NCBI GenBank assembly: GCA_003224055.1
Contig: QHYE01000034.1
Span: 1 to 64,000, forward strand
DNA length: 64,000 bases
Origin: Acidobacteriota bacterium
GTDB lineage: Bacteria; Acidobacteriota; Terriglobia; Acidiferrales; UBA7541
Reading direction: 5' to 3'
Shown: in pieces, positions 23,586 to 33,151 of the stretch
How the letters are laid out: every line of letters begins with the position of its first letter
How positions within the stretch are numbered: the first letter of the stretch is position 1
The notes under the pieces: generated by a model
What the model was told of the DNA's origin: nothing
Databases searched by the model: none
What the model saw: only the letters and a program-made list of their open reading frames with translations
Made by a program: the position numbers and the translations under genes

Positions 23586-26500
23586 CTACTTGAAGCGCTT
23601 CTTTATCTTTATGTCGATGCCAAACGTGCCGTTCTGGTCGCGCAATCCCACAATCGAAACGTTCCGGTCCACGTTGTACTCCACTTGAATCACCTGCTGC
23701 TGTGTCGAGCTCACATTCGAAACATAAGTGATGGTGAGGTTCCGGGCGATCTGTTGCTCCACGGTGATGCGTGCCGCGGCGTTCTGCTCCGACCCCGTCG
23801 AGCCCACTCCCGCAAGGCCCGGATCAACGCGGAAACGCGTAATCCCAAACAAGCGCTCGAGCCGCCCGCCCAATTGGCTGGAGATTGCTTCCGAGAGAAT
23901 CGCTGAAGCCCCGGCGGTTCCGCTTTGCGATGTGCCACCGCTGCGCGCTGTGGACTCGGAGCTGGTTTGGCCCAGCGCCAGTAGCGTGATGATGTCGTTC
24001 GCGGGAAGCGGCGGGTCGGAGCGATACGCCAGCGTCAGCTTGCTGGCCGGCCCATTGAAATTCAGCGTGATTTCGTATTGTTGGATCGTCGTTGTCGCTT
24101 CCACGTTCAAAACTGGATCGAGCCGGAAAGGGTTTGCGAAGTTCAAGTCGCCGCGCGAAACGCGGTAACGATTTCCCGCGAAATACAACTCACCGGAAAG
24201 AATGTGGATGTGTCCCAACAGAATCGGATGCTCCCAGGTCCCGCGCACTCGCAGATTCGCTTCGGCCTGCAGCACTGCACCAGGCCATTCCATCCGCGCA
24301 TCCGGCGCAGATACGGCTTCAACGTCGAATTGCAAATTGCGCAGAAACGGTGAACCGGTAGACGGTCCCGTGATGCCTTCCTTAGCGGAGACCAGCATTC
24401 CAGCAACTTCCAGGCCTTGAGTAAGGGTCACGCGCTCGATCATCACGCGCCCGGAAAGAACGCCTCCCATTGGCGTGCCTGTCAGCCGCAATGAACCCCC
24501 TAAGAGCCAACTCATGCCCACTGGATACCGGATGCGCACCCGATCGGAGCGCAGGCTGACGTCATAGCGCAGCGGACTCTCTGCGTAATTTACACTGCCC
24601 GTAAGGTGCAGCGTGCCGCCACCAGCTTCCGCGCTTACATCCTCGAAATACAACCGCGTCGCATCAAATACCAAATCGCCCTTGATGGTGCTCAGTCCCG
24701 TGGGAAAATCCACCGCACGGGCGGATGCATTTTCGATGTGAACACGGCCCGTGATGCGTGGGCGATCCAGCGTGCCTTCAACGGACGCATTGATCTGCGC
24801 TGGACCGCGCGCATCAAGGCCCGGCACAAATCCGCTGATGAGCCGCAGATCCAATCCACCGTTGAGGCGTAACGCCACGGTTCGGCGTCCCGCAAACAAG
24901 ATCGAACCTGAGATTTGCAGATTGGTGTCTGCACCTCGCAGCGTCGCCGGATCGATCTCCAGGCTTTCTTTTGCCGATCGAAAGTGGACCGGCCCCACGT
25001 TTTCCAGCCGGACGGTTACGTACGTCAGCACCAGGCGCGAGAAACTCGCATCCACCACGATGCTTTCCGGCTGTTTCAATGAACCCGTCAGCAAAATGTC
25101 ACCATCCGCATCCGCATGGCCTCCGGATTTTCCCAGGTGCAAAGCGGTTTGCAGGAAAGGGTCCAGGTTGATGTTCTTGATCGAGATCTTTCCGTTCAAC
25201 GGATAGGGATTAGCAAGCCCGACGGTGCCCCCACCGGATATTTCTCCCGTCGTCATGGCCGAACCAAGTTCGAGATGAGCAGTGTGCCCGTCTGACGTTA
25301 GGCCGCCGTCGAAACTCCCGATGACCTCTTGACCAACTCGGAGATCCACGACCCTGAAGGTCCCCTCGCCAAGAGGAGCCGTCACTGGACCACTGGCTTT
25401 CAGCTTGAAACTGACTTGCCCCCCTACCGGGAGACGCGCCGACTGAAGTTTCTCGAAATTCTCGAGCGGCAGCGCCGCGCCGACAAGTTCGGCGGAGATG
25501 GTTTTGTCCGCATAGCGATAGCTTACTGAACCGGTAATGATTCCTGCGCCGCGTCCTCTTTCTTTCCCAGGGGGGAAGAAGCGCAACTCCGCATTGGCAA
25601 TACGCGCTTCCTCTCGCGAAACGCCCAGTTGTCCGCGCAAGCGATTAAATGCGAGCCCGTAAACATTTCCCTCCGCGAGGTCAAACAGCCCCGCGGCACT
25701 GGGCTCTTCGCGTGTGCCGCGCCCATGAAATTGACCCGTCAACAGGCCCCTTACCGGGTACGACCAGCCGGCGAGCTGTTCGATGCCTTCGACAGGGACT
25801 TTTTCGAAATTCACATCCGCCGACCACTCACTCTTCGGTAGAAAGTTCCAGTCGGTCAGGGAAAGAGTTCCTTCGACATCCGTTCCCATCTCGCCCCGGC
25901 GGGCATGCCCGTGCGCCAGCGATAACTGGGTGGGAGAATAGGTGAGGTCCCCGTCGAGGGAATCCAGGAACACTCCGTCGTAGCGCACGCGCTCGCCACG
26001 CACGTGCCCCTGAAACGTCGGCCCGCCGGAAGGTCCAAGGATCTTGCCATCCCAACGGACGCTGCCCGAGATCGGTCTCGCCGCCTTAGGAGAACCCGGC
26101 TTGGCGCCGGCGAGCGCATCAATGAAATCTTTGTACGTTTCCAGTGCGCCTGCTTCGAATTTCAGATTGATTGCGGAATTGCGTGGTGCCAATACTCCAT
26201 CGATGTTTCCGCGCGAGGAAGGAGTCTCGAATTCGCCTGATGCGATAGTAAGGAGATTCGGGTCGTAACGGTAACGGAATTTCCAGGCAGCGTTTACCGA
26301 TTGATGGCGGCTCGCGGGTTGCTCCGGTGCCTCCCACACGGTCGTCACGCCAATTTCAAAATGCCGGAACGGGCCGCTCCAGGTTTCGACCGTGTCCGCC
26401 GTGATCAGCGCATCCCAGTGCAGTTCGTCGATCGGGAAGCCGCGGTGCTCGATGGCCGGCAAAACTCCGGCCAGCCTGACGTTTTGGACATGCGTGTCCG

Positions 26501-27587
26501 CGCGGAATTGCAGGCCGTCGAAGCGCATGGTGATCCGCCCGGTTACGCTCCCGCCAAACGCTCCGGCGAAAAAGTCCGGCACTTCCAGGCCGGCGTTGTC
26601 GATCCGGTAGCTTCCACGGCTCGTGAGACCGGTGGCATGAAAGTCGTCGTAGGGAAGAGCGATGTTTTGCCCGGAATAACTGCCGCTTCCCTTGAATTGG
26701 CCGCCGGCCCATTGTCCTTCTCCGTGCAAGTCCACTCGCCCCGCCGGCACCATGGGCTCGCGCAGCGTATCGCGAAAATCCAGCAGGTCCATCCAGCCGC
26801 GATAGCGAAACGTCCATTGCGGCTTCACGAAACTGTTCATTTCCGCTTGCACATCGAGATGCGAGCGCCCCGCACTGAGCGCGCCTTGTTCGAGCGCGAA
26901 GCCATCGCGCCAGAGCGTGAATTTTGCAGAAAGACTGCCGGCCAATGGCGCGTAGCGCTTCGATGTGAATTGCACGGAGTGCCATTCCAGGTTGCCGAGA
27001 TACAAAGGATTCTCCGGTGTGCCGCTCGCATCGAGCGCAAGCCGTAAAGTGCCACCCTTCACGGCTACCGGGGTCTTCACGTCGTTGTAGAGGATCCAGC
27101 CATCCTCCAGCAGCAGACTCCGGATGCGCAATTCGAAAAGTGTCTCGCGTGTGGTTTTATTCGACAAAGCGGGGCGCGGCGGCGTCGGCACGTTGGTCGC
27201 GCCATTCTTATCGACGCGCACGTGCACGTGTGGTTTCTGAACCCGAAGTTCGTTCACCGAAACTCTGCGCGCCCAGATCGAATCGATCCGCAGCCCCGCC
27301 CGAACTTCCTCCGCGGAAAAAAGCGGCTCCGCCCCCGCAGGCTCCTTCCCGTGAATCACCAGGCCTTTCAACGTCGCGCGCATCGCCAGCCACTGAATGG
27401 ACAACGAGCGCAACTCAACTTTCCCGCCCGTCATGACTTCCAGCCGATGAGTAATCAGCCGGGTCAGCAGTGGATTCCCGGCGCCGCTCCCGAAAAAAGC
27501 AATGACGGAGAGGATCCCGAGAACCGCCAATACCCACGGCGTATGAATAATCCAGCTCCAGATCGGGTGGCGTGTATTGCGCTTCAT
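23586..27587 (-). CDS. tamB: translocation and assembly module protein TamB
   Basis: A 1333-residue AsmA/TamB-type protein. An N-terminal inner-membrane anchor (WVLAVLGILSVIAFFGSG) is followed by a very long series of amphipathic beta strands. The C-terminal DUF490 (TamB) domain contains LNFANPFRLDPVLNVEATTTIQQYEITLNFNGPASKLTL, DIITLLALGQT and a final Lys/Phe end. TamB-like proteins span the periplasm and act in outer-membrane protein insertion or phospholipid transport. Its start overlaps the SurA-N gene by 4 bp. With the Omp85 gene further upstream it forms a bamA-surA-tamB operon. Confidence 0.9.
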   Translation of the reverse strand: MKRNTRHPIWSWIIHTPWVLAVLGILSVIAFFGSGAGNPLLTRLITHRLEVMTGGKVELRSLSIQWLAMRATLKGLVIHGKEPAGAEPLFSAEEVRAGLRIDSIWARRVSVNELRVQKPHVHVRVDKNGATNVPTPPRPALSNKTTRETLFELRIRSLLLEDGWILYNDVKTPVAVKGGTLRLALDASGTPENPLYLGNLEWHSVQFTSKRYAPLAGSLSAKFTLWRDGFALEQGALSAGRSHLDVQAEMNSFVKPQWTFRYRGWMDLLDFRDTLREPMVPAGRVDLHGEGQWAGGQFKGSGSYSGQNIALPYDDFHATGLTSRGSYRIDNAGLEVPDFFAGAFGGSVTGRITMRFDGLQFRADTHVQNVRLAGVLPAIEHRGFPIDELHWDALITADTVETWSGPFRHFEIGVTTVWEAPEQPASRHQSVNAAWKFRYRYDPNLLTIASGEFETPSSRGNIDGVLAPRNSAINLKFEAGALETYKDFIDALAGAKPGSPKAARPISGSVRWDGKILGPSGGPTFQGHVRGERVRYDGVFLDSLDGDLTYSPTQLSLAHGHARRGEMGTDVEGTLSLTDWNFLPKSEWSADVNFEKVPVEGIEQLAGWSYPVRGLLTGQFHGRGTREEPSAAGLFDLAEGNVYGLAFNRLRGQLGVSREEARIANAELRFFPPGKERGRGAGIITGSVSYRYADKTISAELVGAALPLENFEKLQSARLPVGGQVSFKLKASGPVTAPLGEGTFRVVDLRVGQEVIGSFDGGLTSDGHTAHLELGSAMTTGEISGGGTVGLANPYPLNGKISIKNINLDPFLQTALHLGKSGGHADADGDILLTGSLKQPESIVVDASFSRLVLTYVTVRLENVGPVHFRSAKESLEIDPATLRGADTNLQISGSILFAGRRTVALRLNGGLDLRLISGFVPGLDARGPAQINASVEGTLDRPRITGRVHIENASARAVDFPTGLSTIKGDLVFDATRLYFEDVSAEAGGGTLHLTGSVNYAESPLRYDVSLRSDRVRIRYPVGMSWLLGGSLRLTGTPMGGVLSGRVMIERVTLTQGLEVAGMLVSAKEGITGPSTGSPFLRNLQFDVEAVSAPDARMEWPGAVLQAEANLRVRGTWEHPILLGHIHILSGELYFAGNRYRVSRGDLNFANPFRLDPVLNVEATTTIQQYEITLNFNGPASKLTLAYRSDPPLPANDIITLLALGQTSSESTARSGGTSQSGTAGASAILSEAISSQLGGRLERLFGITRFRVDPGLAGVGSTGSEQNAAARITVEQQIARNLTITYVSNVSSTQQQVIQVEYNVDRNVSIVGLRDQNGTFGIDIKIKKRFK

Positions 27588-28234
27588 TTCGCCCCCTCTT
27601 CGAGGAGTTTCTCAATGTGCAGGCGCAGTCTGCTCTCCTTCAGCCACCGATCGGCTTGCTCGTTAATCCTTTGTTGAATCAGCGCTTCCTGAATCGAGTC
27701 GCGCGCGGCCTCCAGTGATGGCGGTTCCTGCCCGCGAGACTTGGCTACCGGCAAGACCGCTGTCTGATAGAAGTCTTCAATCGCCTTGGGATCAATCTGC
27801 ACACTGGGCCGAAAACGCGAATCAAGATAATTGCTCAAGTAAAGTTGAGAGCCCACGATTCGCCGGATTTCAGAATCATCCAGGCCGCTTTGCTTCTTTC
27901 TCGCTTCGTACTCCTCGGCCGACGCAAACGATTTCTGAAGCCTGCTCAGGCCGCGGTCAATGTCGGCGTCCAAGGGCTGCGGGAAATGAGCAACATCCGC
28001 TTCCGTTCGCACGATCCACTGATCGATCAGCCGGTCCAAAATCTGCTCTTGGGTCTCCGACTTTCCATCGACGAGTTGCTGGTAACGGCTTAGTGCTTGA
28101 ATGTCGCTCAATAAAATGATGTCGTTTTCCACCCGCGCGACAATGCGGTCCAGGATCTCCTGCGCGCCGAGAAAGCCTCCCGCCGCCATCGTGGCCAGGA
28201 TTGCCAACAGCGCGCGAATCGTCGGACTACGCAT
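27584..28234 (-). CDS. SurA N-terminal domain protein (chaperone without PPIase domain)
   Basis: A 216-residue exported protein with a signal peptide (ALLAILATMAAGGFLGAQ). The SurA N-terminal domain starts at ILDRIVARVENDIILLSDIQ and continues through SETQEQILDRLIDQWIVRTEADVAHFP. The C-terminal helix with LRLHIEKLL resembles the closing SurA helix. No parvulin domain (no GGDLG or HILV motifs) is present, so it is probably a pure chaperone for outer-membrane proteins. It is placed between an Omp85 gene (1-bp overlap) and tamB (4-bp overlap), in line with that task. Confidence 0.85.
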   Translation of the reverse strand: MRSPTIRALLAILATMAAGGFLGAQEILDRIVARVENDIILLSDIQALSRYQQLVDGKSETQEQILDRLIDQWIVRTEADVAHFPQPLDADIDRGLSRLQKSFASAEEYEARKKQSGLDDSEIRRIVGSQLYLSNYLDSRFRPSVQIDPKAIEDFYQTAVLPVAKSRGQEPPSLEAARDSIQEALIQQRINEQADRWLKESRLRLHIEKLLEEGAK

Positions 28235-31200
28235 CAAAAGCTCGACCCCAGATTGAAGAATATTTGGAACCCGGGCAGCCGCGTGCCTTGCTGGCCTAGC
28301 GACCCCAGCTGGCAAGTCGGCGTGTTCCGGGGACACGGAATCGGAATGACAAACGACGGGCGATTGAGCTGATAGCCAAAATCAACGCGAATCGGGCCTA
28401 CTGGGGTCTTGTAGCGGACCCCCAAACCGAGAGAGTGCGCGAAATAGTTCAGTTCATTGCTGCAGTTCGTGAGGCACACGTTCACGTTCGTTGGTCCGGG
28501 AGGCAGCGCAGGATTTTGCAACCCGAATGTTGGCGCTGGCAGCGTCGTCCTGAAAGAGATCCTCGTCAGCCGGCTGTAAACATTTCCGCCGTCATAAAAT
28601 ATGGCGCCGCCGAGTGCCGTGCCAAAGAATGGCAAGCGCATTGGAAAGCGAAATTCCTGGTTCAAGACCAGCAGCGCTTGCCCTCCGACGGGAAAACCTG
28701 TGCCGGAATCGCGTGGCCCAGCCTGGTTCAGCGCAAAACCCCGCAGCGAAGTGCCGCCACCAGCGAAGTATCGCTCGGGCAGCGGCATGACCGTTGGAAG
28801 GGTACAGGTGGGCGATCCCCCCGGGCACGTCGGAGCGGGAAAAGTCAGCGAGACGGTATCGCGATATGGCGTCAGAATCCCGAAGCGCGTGGAACGCGCG
28901 AAGCTAAACCGCCTTTTGATGGGATAGTAAGTCGAATTCTGAAAGAAAAAGCGCAGAAAACTGGCGCTGGAACCCCAATACGTGTCCGCATCGCTGAAGT
29001 CCACGCTATTAAAACTTCCCTTGGTGGCGTCGGCGGGATTGTCCCGCGAGTCGCGGAACCAGGTCACACCGAATTGCGAAACCAGCGTTGGCTGCTGGAA
29101 CAACGGGATTTCCTGCGAAGGAATATTCAAGTTCGAAACCAGCACTTTGCGGAAAGCATACCGGTACAGCATCGTGGTCCGAGTTGAAATCTGGTCCGTT
29201 AACTGAACCGCCCCCTCGTACCGCTGCTCCGTGAACGTGTTGATGTCCCGCGTCTTTTCCGCGAATACCGTCGCCTGAAAGCTGAAGTGCGGGTTGCCGA
29301 ACGTGTTCGGCACGAAATACCCCAGCAGCGCGCGCCCTTGCAACGTGCTGCCGCGCAGTTTGAATGACAGCGAGTCCGCGCGTCCTGTCAAGTTCAGTTT
29401 GCTGACCTCGATGATTCCGCGAGGGGCGGCTTGCACCTGCCCGCCGGTAGGGTTCGTTGTGCTGGCCAGCCGCTGCACTTCGAATCCTCCGCCGTAAGCC
29501 ACCGTGTACCGTTTGGCTTCTTCGACCAGCACGGCGATGTCTTTATCCGGATTTGTTCCGCTTGGATTCTGCGGTTCGATTGTCACCCGGTTGAAGACAC
29601 CAAGGCTGTAAAGCCGCTGCTGCGACTCCACGACCTCGCCTTGGCGCAGAGGTTCACTGGGCTTGATCCGAATCTCTCGGCGAATCACGCCCTGCCGCGT
29701 ATGTTCGTAACCGCTTATCAAAATCCGGCGCGCCCGCGTTTGCGGGCCTTCCTGAATGCGGTACACCAACCGCACGGGATCCGCTTGTTCGAACGCCGGC
29801 TTCGAATCCTTTTCCCCCGTATCTTTGGAAGAAGTCCCGTTCCTGGCGCCCCCGCTAGTCGAAGCCACATTCGTCGCCACCTGTTCCGCTGTGTAGGTAA
29901 AGCTGGCCTCCGGGAATCCTTCATTGTAATAAAGTGCCAGGATGTTATCGCGATCGGTGGTGACACCAAACTCGGAGTACGGCTGTCCCCGCGACGAATC
30001 AATTACTCTAAGAAGTTCCTCTTCCTTGAATGCATGAACGCCCTCGATCGACAGCGAGGCCACGCGCGTCTGCTTCCCTTCTTGCACTCTGAAGTGGATG
30101 AACAGGTCGCCCTCTTTGCCGTCGTAGTCATCTTCAATATCGGCCATAATCTGCGCATCCAGAAATCCGTTTGCCTGATAAATAAGCTGCATCGATCGCG
30201 CGTCGGATTCCACCAGCCTCCGGCTGAATCGCCCGCGCGAAGCGAAGGCCCCCCGAAAAATCTGCAGCCGGCTTCGGAGCAATTCCTCGTCAAAGTACTT
30301 GTTCCCGGTAATCTCGATCCCGATTAATTTGTGCCGTTCGCCGCGCTGCACCGTATACGTGATGATTTCTTCGGTGCCCTGCCAGCCCTTCCCGTTGCCC
30401 TTCACTTCATGCGTGTCCGTTTCATAGTCCACTTCGGAGTCGAAATATCCTTCCCGTTCAAGCCGCTCCTGCAAGTTGCGCTTCCCTTCTTCCAGGAGGT
30501 CGGCATCTACGGCGCCCTCCTGATAGATCGGGATGAGCTTTTTCAAGTCGCCTTTCGAAAACTTCGCTCCGGTTACTGTCACCTTCACTCGCGGACCTTC
30601 TGTCACGTCCAGATCGAGAGGGATCGTATTCTTTGCCGCATCATATTCACCCCGGCGCACCGCCGCTCGTGCGCTCAGATGCCCTTTCTTTACAAGAAAT
30701 TTCCGGATGCGGTCGGTCCCGCGCTGCAGCCGGGCGGACGTGATTTCCCGCCCGGGCCGCATCTTCAACCGGGAAAGGATTTCGGCATCGCGATATTCGG
30801 TATTGTTCTTGAGGCGAACGGCTTCGAGACGCGCGCGCGGTCCGGGCTTTACGTGGACGACAATGTCCATCTCGTGCGTCTCCGCATGCGGCAACTCTTC
30901 CGCCCAGAGCTCCGCCCGGTACAGGCCCTCATCCCGAAGCGTCTCCTTCAGCCGCTCCAGTGCTTCAGTGACCAAGCTTTTCCGGTAAGTTTGCCCCAGA
31001 GTAAGCTGCATCGCCGCGGCCGCCGACGCGTCGCTGGGCGGGGCGGAGAGTCCTTCGATGCGCACTTGATTGAAAAACAGATTCTCTCTCGCCACGAAGT
31101 CCAGCCGGATTCCGCCCTCGACGGGAAACGCCACCGCACGCAAGTCGGAATAATTCCCCGTCCGGTACAGCGCGCGCATGCTTTCCGCGACCTTTCCTCG

Positions 31201-31410
31201 GTCCAGCCCTTTCCCGGTTTCCACCGCGATTCCCGCGGGCGCTTCCGAGAGAACCGTTCCGTCTTCTTTGACGATGCGGACCGCTACGACTTTCGCAGCG
31301 GCATTCGCGGCCACAGATTCCGGCGGTTCTTGGGCGCGCGTCAGCGCAGCTCCCGTCAGGAGCGCGAGTGCGGCAATGCCTCGCAACCCATTAGCCCAGC
31401 CCAATTTCAT
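28234..31410 (-). CDS. BamA/TamA-type outer-membrane assembly factor
   Basis: A 1058-residue Omp85 protein. A signal peptide (IAALALLTGAALTRAQ) is followed by several POTRA-type domains (for example RVKVTVTGAKFSKGDLKKL, HKLIGIEITGNKYFDEELLRSRL, TRVASLSIEGVHAFKEEELLRVID, RARRILISGYEHTRQGVIRREI). A C-terminal beta barrel (bacterial surface antigen domain) holds YFAGGGTSLRGF, the conserved lid-loop region, LGLGVRYKTPVGPIRVDFGYQL and a final Phe. It would insert beta-barrel proteins into the outer membrane. It is longer than classic BamA (about 800) and heads the bamA-surA-tamB operon, so TamA and BamA roles cannot be separated by sequence. Confidence 0.9.
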   Translation of the reverse strand: MKLGWANGLRGIAALALLTGAALTRAQEPPESVAANAAAKVVAVRIVKEDGTVLSEAPAGIAVETGKGLDRGKVAESMRALYRTGNYSDLRAVAFPVEGGIRLDFVARENLFFNQVRIEGLSAPPSDASAAAAMQLTLGQTYRKSLVTEALERLKETLRDEGLYRAELWAEELPHAETHEMDIVVHVKPGPRARLEAVRLKNNTEYRDAEILSRLKMRPGREITSARLQRGTDRIRKFLVKKGHLSARAAVRRGEYDAAKNTIPLDLDVTEGPRVKVTVTGAKFSKGDLKKLIPIYQEGAVDADLLEEGKRNLQERLEREGYFDSEVDYETDTHEVKGNGKGWQGTEEIITYTVQRGERHKLIGIEITGNKYFDEELLRSRLQIFRGAFASRGRFSRRLVESDARSMQLIYQANGFLDAQIMADIEDDYDGKEGDLFIHFRVQEGKQTRVASLSIEGVHAFKEEELLRVIDSSRGQPYSEFGVTTDRDNILALYYNEGFPEASFTYTAEQVATNVASTSGGARNGTSSKDTGEKDSKPAFEQADPVRLVYRIQEGPQTRARRILISGYEHTRQGVIRREIRIKPSEPLRQGEVVESQQRLYSLGVFNRVTIEPQNPSGTNPDKDIAVLVEEAKRYTVAYGGGFEVQRLASTTNPTGGQVQAAPRGIIEVSKLNLTGRADSLSFKLRGSTLQGRALLGYFVPNTFGNPHFSFQATVFAEKTRDINTFTEQRYEGAVQLTDQISTRTTMLYRYAFRKVLVSNLNIPSQEIPLFQQPTLVSQFGVTWFRDSRDNPADATKGSFNSVDFSDADTYWGSSASFLRFFFQNSTYYPIKRRFSFARSTRFGILTPYRDTVSLTFPAPTCPGGSPTCTLPTVMPLPERYFAGGGTSLRGFALNQAGPRDSGTGFPVGGQALLVLNQEFRFPMRLPFFGTALGGAIFYDGGNVYSRLTRISFRTTLPAPTFGLQNPALPPGPTNVNVCLTNCSNELNYFAHSLGLGVRYKTPVGPIRVDFGYQLNRPSFVIPIPCPRNTPTCQLGSLGQQGTRLPGFQIFFNLGSSF

Positions 31411-31519
31411 GCGCCCAATCGCTCAGACGCAGGGTAGCACAGCGGAGTTTCCTGCCCTGTGCACTTTGGGGCTATCATGTTGCTAAGTAGGCGCTTCCTG
31501 CGCGCCTGCCGGGGCTACA

Positions 31520-32554
31520 TTGCTCGTGGAAGACTCGCTCCAGCAAAAATATTCGCGCCAGATGCTTTTCGCCGGGATCGGTCCGGAAGGTCAGGAACGG
31601 CTGCTCGCTTCCCGCGCCGTCATCATCGGGTGCGGTGCCATCGGCGCTGCCACCGCCAATCTTCTGATCCGCGCTGGCGTCGGTCAACTGCGAATCATTG
31701 ACCGCGATTTCGTCGAGCCCTCCAACTTGCAGCGCCAAACGCTTTTTGACGAATCGGATGCCCAGAAAGCCCTGCCCAAAGCGGTTGCCGCGGAGCAAAA
31801 GTTGCGCTCCATCAATTCCAGCGTCGCCGTGGAAGGTATCGTCGCCGACCTCAGCCCCCGCAACGTGCACGAACTCCTCGGCCCGTTCGATCTCCTCCTC
31901 GATGGCACGGACAATTTCGAAACGCGATTCCTCATCAATGATTTTGCCGTGAACTCCGCGCGGCCCTGGATCTACGCCGCCGCTGTCGCCAGCTATGGCC
32001 TCACCATGACGATTCGCCCCGGCCTGACGGCTTGCCTCTCCTGCCTCCTCGAATCCTCCAACGGCACTCCCGGTCTCGAGCAAACCTGCGACACCATCGG
32101 AGTCCTGGCTCCCATCGTAAACCTCATCGCCTCCCTCGAAGTCGCCGAAGCCTTGAAGCTCCTCTCCGGTCATCCGGAAGCCCTCACCGGCCGCTTGATT
32201 TCCTGCGATATCTGGAGCGGCCGCATGCAATCGCTCCGCGTGGCCCGCAATCCGGAATGCCGCGCCTGCGCAAAACAGGATTTCACTTTTCTCAATGGCC
32301 AGGCCCAGCCGCACGTTACCCTGTGCGGCCGCGATTCCGTGCAAATCCACGAGACGGGCCGCGCCATGGATCTCCACGCTCTCAAGTTGCGCCTGACCTC
32401 CGTTGTGGACGACGTGCGCCAGAATGATTTTCTTCTTCGCTTCCGTGTCGCTCCCTATGAAATGACCGTTTTCGCCGACGGCCGCGCCATCCTCAAAGGC
32501 ACCAAAGACCCCGCCGTTGCTCGCTCGCTGTATGCGCGATACATCGGCGCCTGA
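31520..32554 (+). CDS. ThiF/MoeB/HesA-family E1-like adenylyltransferase
   Basis: A 344-residue enzyme that would adenylate the C-terminal Gly of a small sulfur-carrier protein (ThiS or MoaD type). YSRQMLFAGIGPEGQERL and VIIGCGAIGAATANLLIRAGVGQLRIIDRDFVEPSNLQRQTLF are diagnostic, with GCGAIG as the ATP loop and DRDFVEPSNLQRQ as the Mg-ATP site. DLLLDGTDNFETRFLINDF is the next conserved block. Zinc ligands are CLSC and CRAC. QTCDTIGVLAPIV carries the possible catalytic Cys. Thiamine versus molybdenum cofactor use cannot be decided because no thiS/moaD lies near. The start is TTG at 31520, though GTG at 31526 is possible. Confidence 0.88.
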   Translation: MLVEDSLQQKYSRQMLFAGIGPEGQERLLASRAVIIGCGAIGAATANLLIRAGVGQLRIIDRDFVEPSNLQRQTLFDESDAQKALPKAVAAEQKLRSINSSVAVEGIVADLSPRNVHELLGPFDLLLDGTDNFETRFLINDFAVNSARPWIYAAAVASYGLTMTIRPGLTACLSCLLESSNGTPGLEQTCDTIGVLAPIVNLIASLEVAEALKLLSGHPEALTGRLISCDIWSGRMQSLRVARNPECRACAKQDFTFLNGQAQPHVTLCGRDSVQIHETGRAMDLHALKLRLTSVVDDVRQNDFLLRFRVAPYEMTVFADGRAILKGTKDPAVARSLYARYIGA

Positions 32555-32589
32555 CCCTCAATACCGATCGAAATTTCCTGGATTCTGAT

Positions 32590-32940
32590 TCAGCGGAGCG
32601 GATGGCTGGAACGCCCGAAAGAACTTCTCATGTTCGACCGGTCGAGATTTTCCCGGAGATTCATCAGCGTCAGAAATGTGCTGAGGATCCGCGCCTTCAA
32701 GTCGTCCGTGAGATGCAGCCCGCTGGTGGCCACGCGCGCCAGCCGCTCCCCATTTTCCGTGATGAAGCGCATGATGTCCCGCTGGCGATCCTGGGGAGCG
32801 TTGCCGAGCGCCGTCTCCCGGCGCATCTCCGCGCAGCTTGCTTCCAGCGAGAGCGTAAAGTGCAGGACGCACAGCCGCTGCTCCGCAATAGCCTGCGGCG
32901 CTTCGTTCTTGCAACCCGAAATCTGACAAGGCGTTCCCAT
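32590..32940 (-). CDS. hypothetical protein with N-terminal Cys motif
   Basis: A 116-residue protein, not recognised. Near the N-terminus CQISGC and, about 14 residues later, CVLHF supply Cys and His residues that could bind a metal. The remainder is helical (LKARILSTFLTLMNLRENL). It is convergent with the ThiF-like gene (35-bp gap) and divergent from argR. Confidence 0.5.
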   Translation of the reverse strand: MGTPCQISGCKNEAPQAIAEQRLCVLHFTLSLEASCAEMRRETALGNAPQDRQRDIMRFITENGERLARVATSGLHLTDDLKARILSTFLTLMNLRENLDRSNMRSSFGRSSHPLR

Positions 32941-33092
32941 GGGACCCGTGGTATTGCCCGAGACGATAGGTTACATCCTCTGCGCAGAAAATCCAGCACC
33001 CCTCGCGCAAGTGCTGCGAATCTTACATGAGGCCCTTCTTTCTTGTCTTGGTCCTTCCCAGGCCGCCGCCGGCAGAAATATTCCGCAAGGGG

Positions 33093-33122
33093 TTGACAGG
33101 AGTATGCAGTCTCCTGTATAAA
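33093..33122 (+). promoter_or_regulatory. arg operon promoter
   Basis: TTGACA (33093-33098), an 18-bp spacer and TATAAA (33117-33122), preceded by TG. The spacer includes a GGAG/CTCC inverted repeat (33099-33114). The promoter leads to argR, whose start is about 20-25 bp beyond the expected transcription start. Confidence 0.7.
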
Positions 33123-33128
33123 AATACA
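33115..33128. promoter_or_regulatory. ARG-box-like operator
   Basis: TGTAT-AAAA-ATACA is a perfect AT-rich palindrome covering the -10 element. ArgR boxes in other bacteria are AT-rich palindromes of about 18 bp with a similar half-site (TGnATwww). Overlap with the -10 element fits arginine-dependent repression by the first gene product, argR. Confidence 0.6.
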
Positions 33129-33151
33129 TAGGGACGCAATGTTCGGACTCT

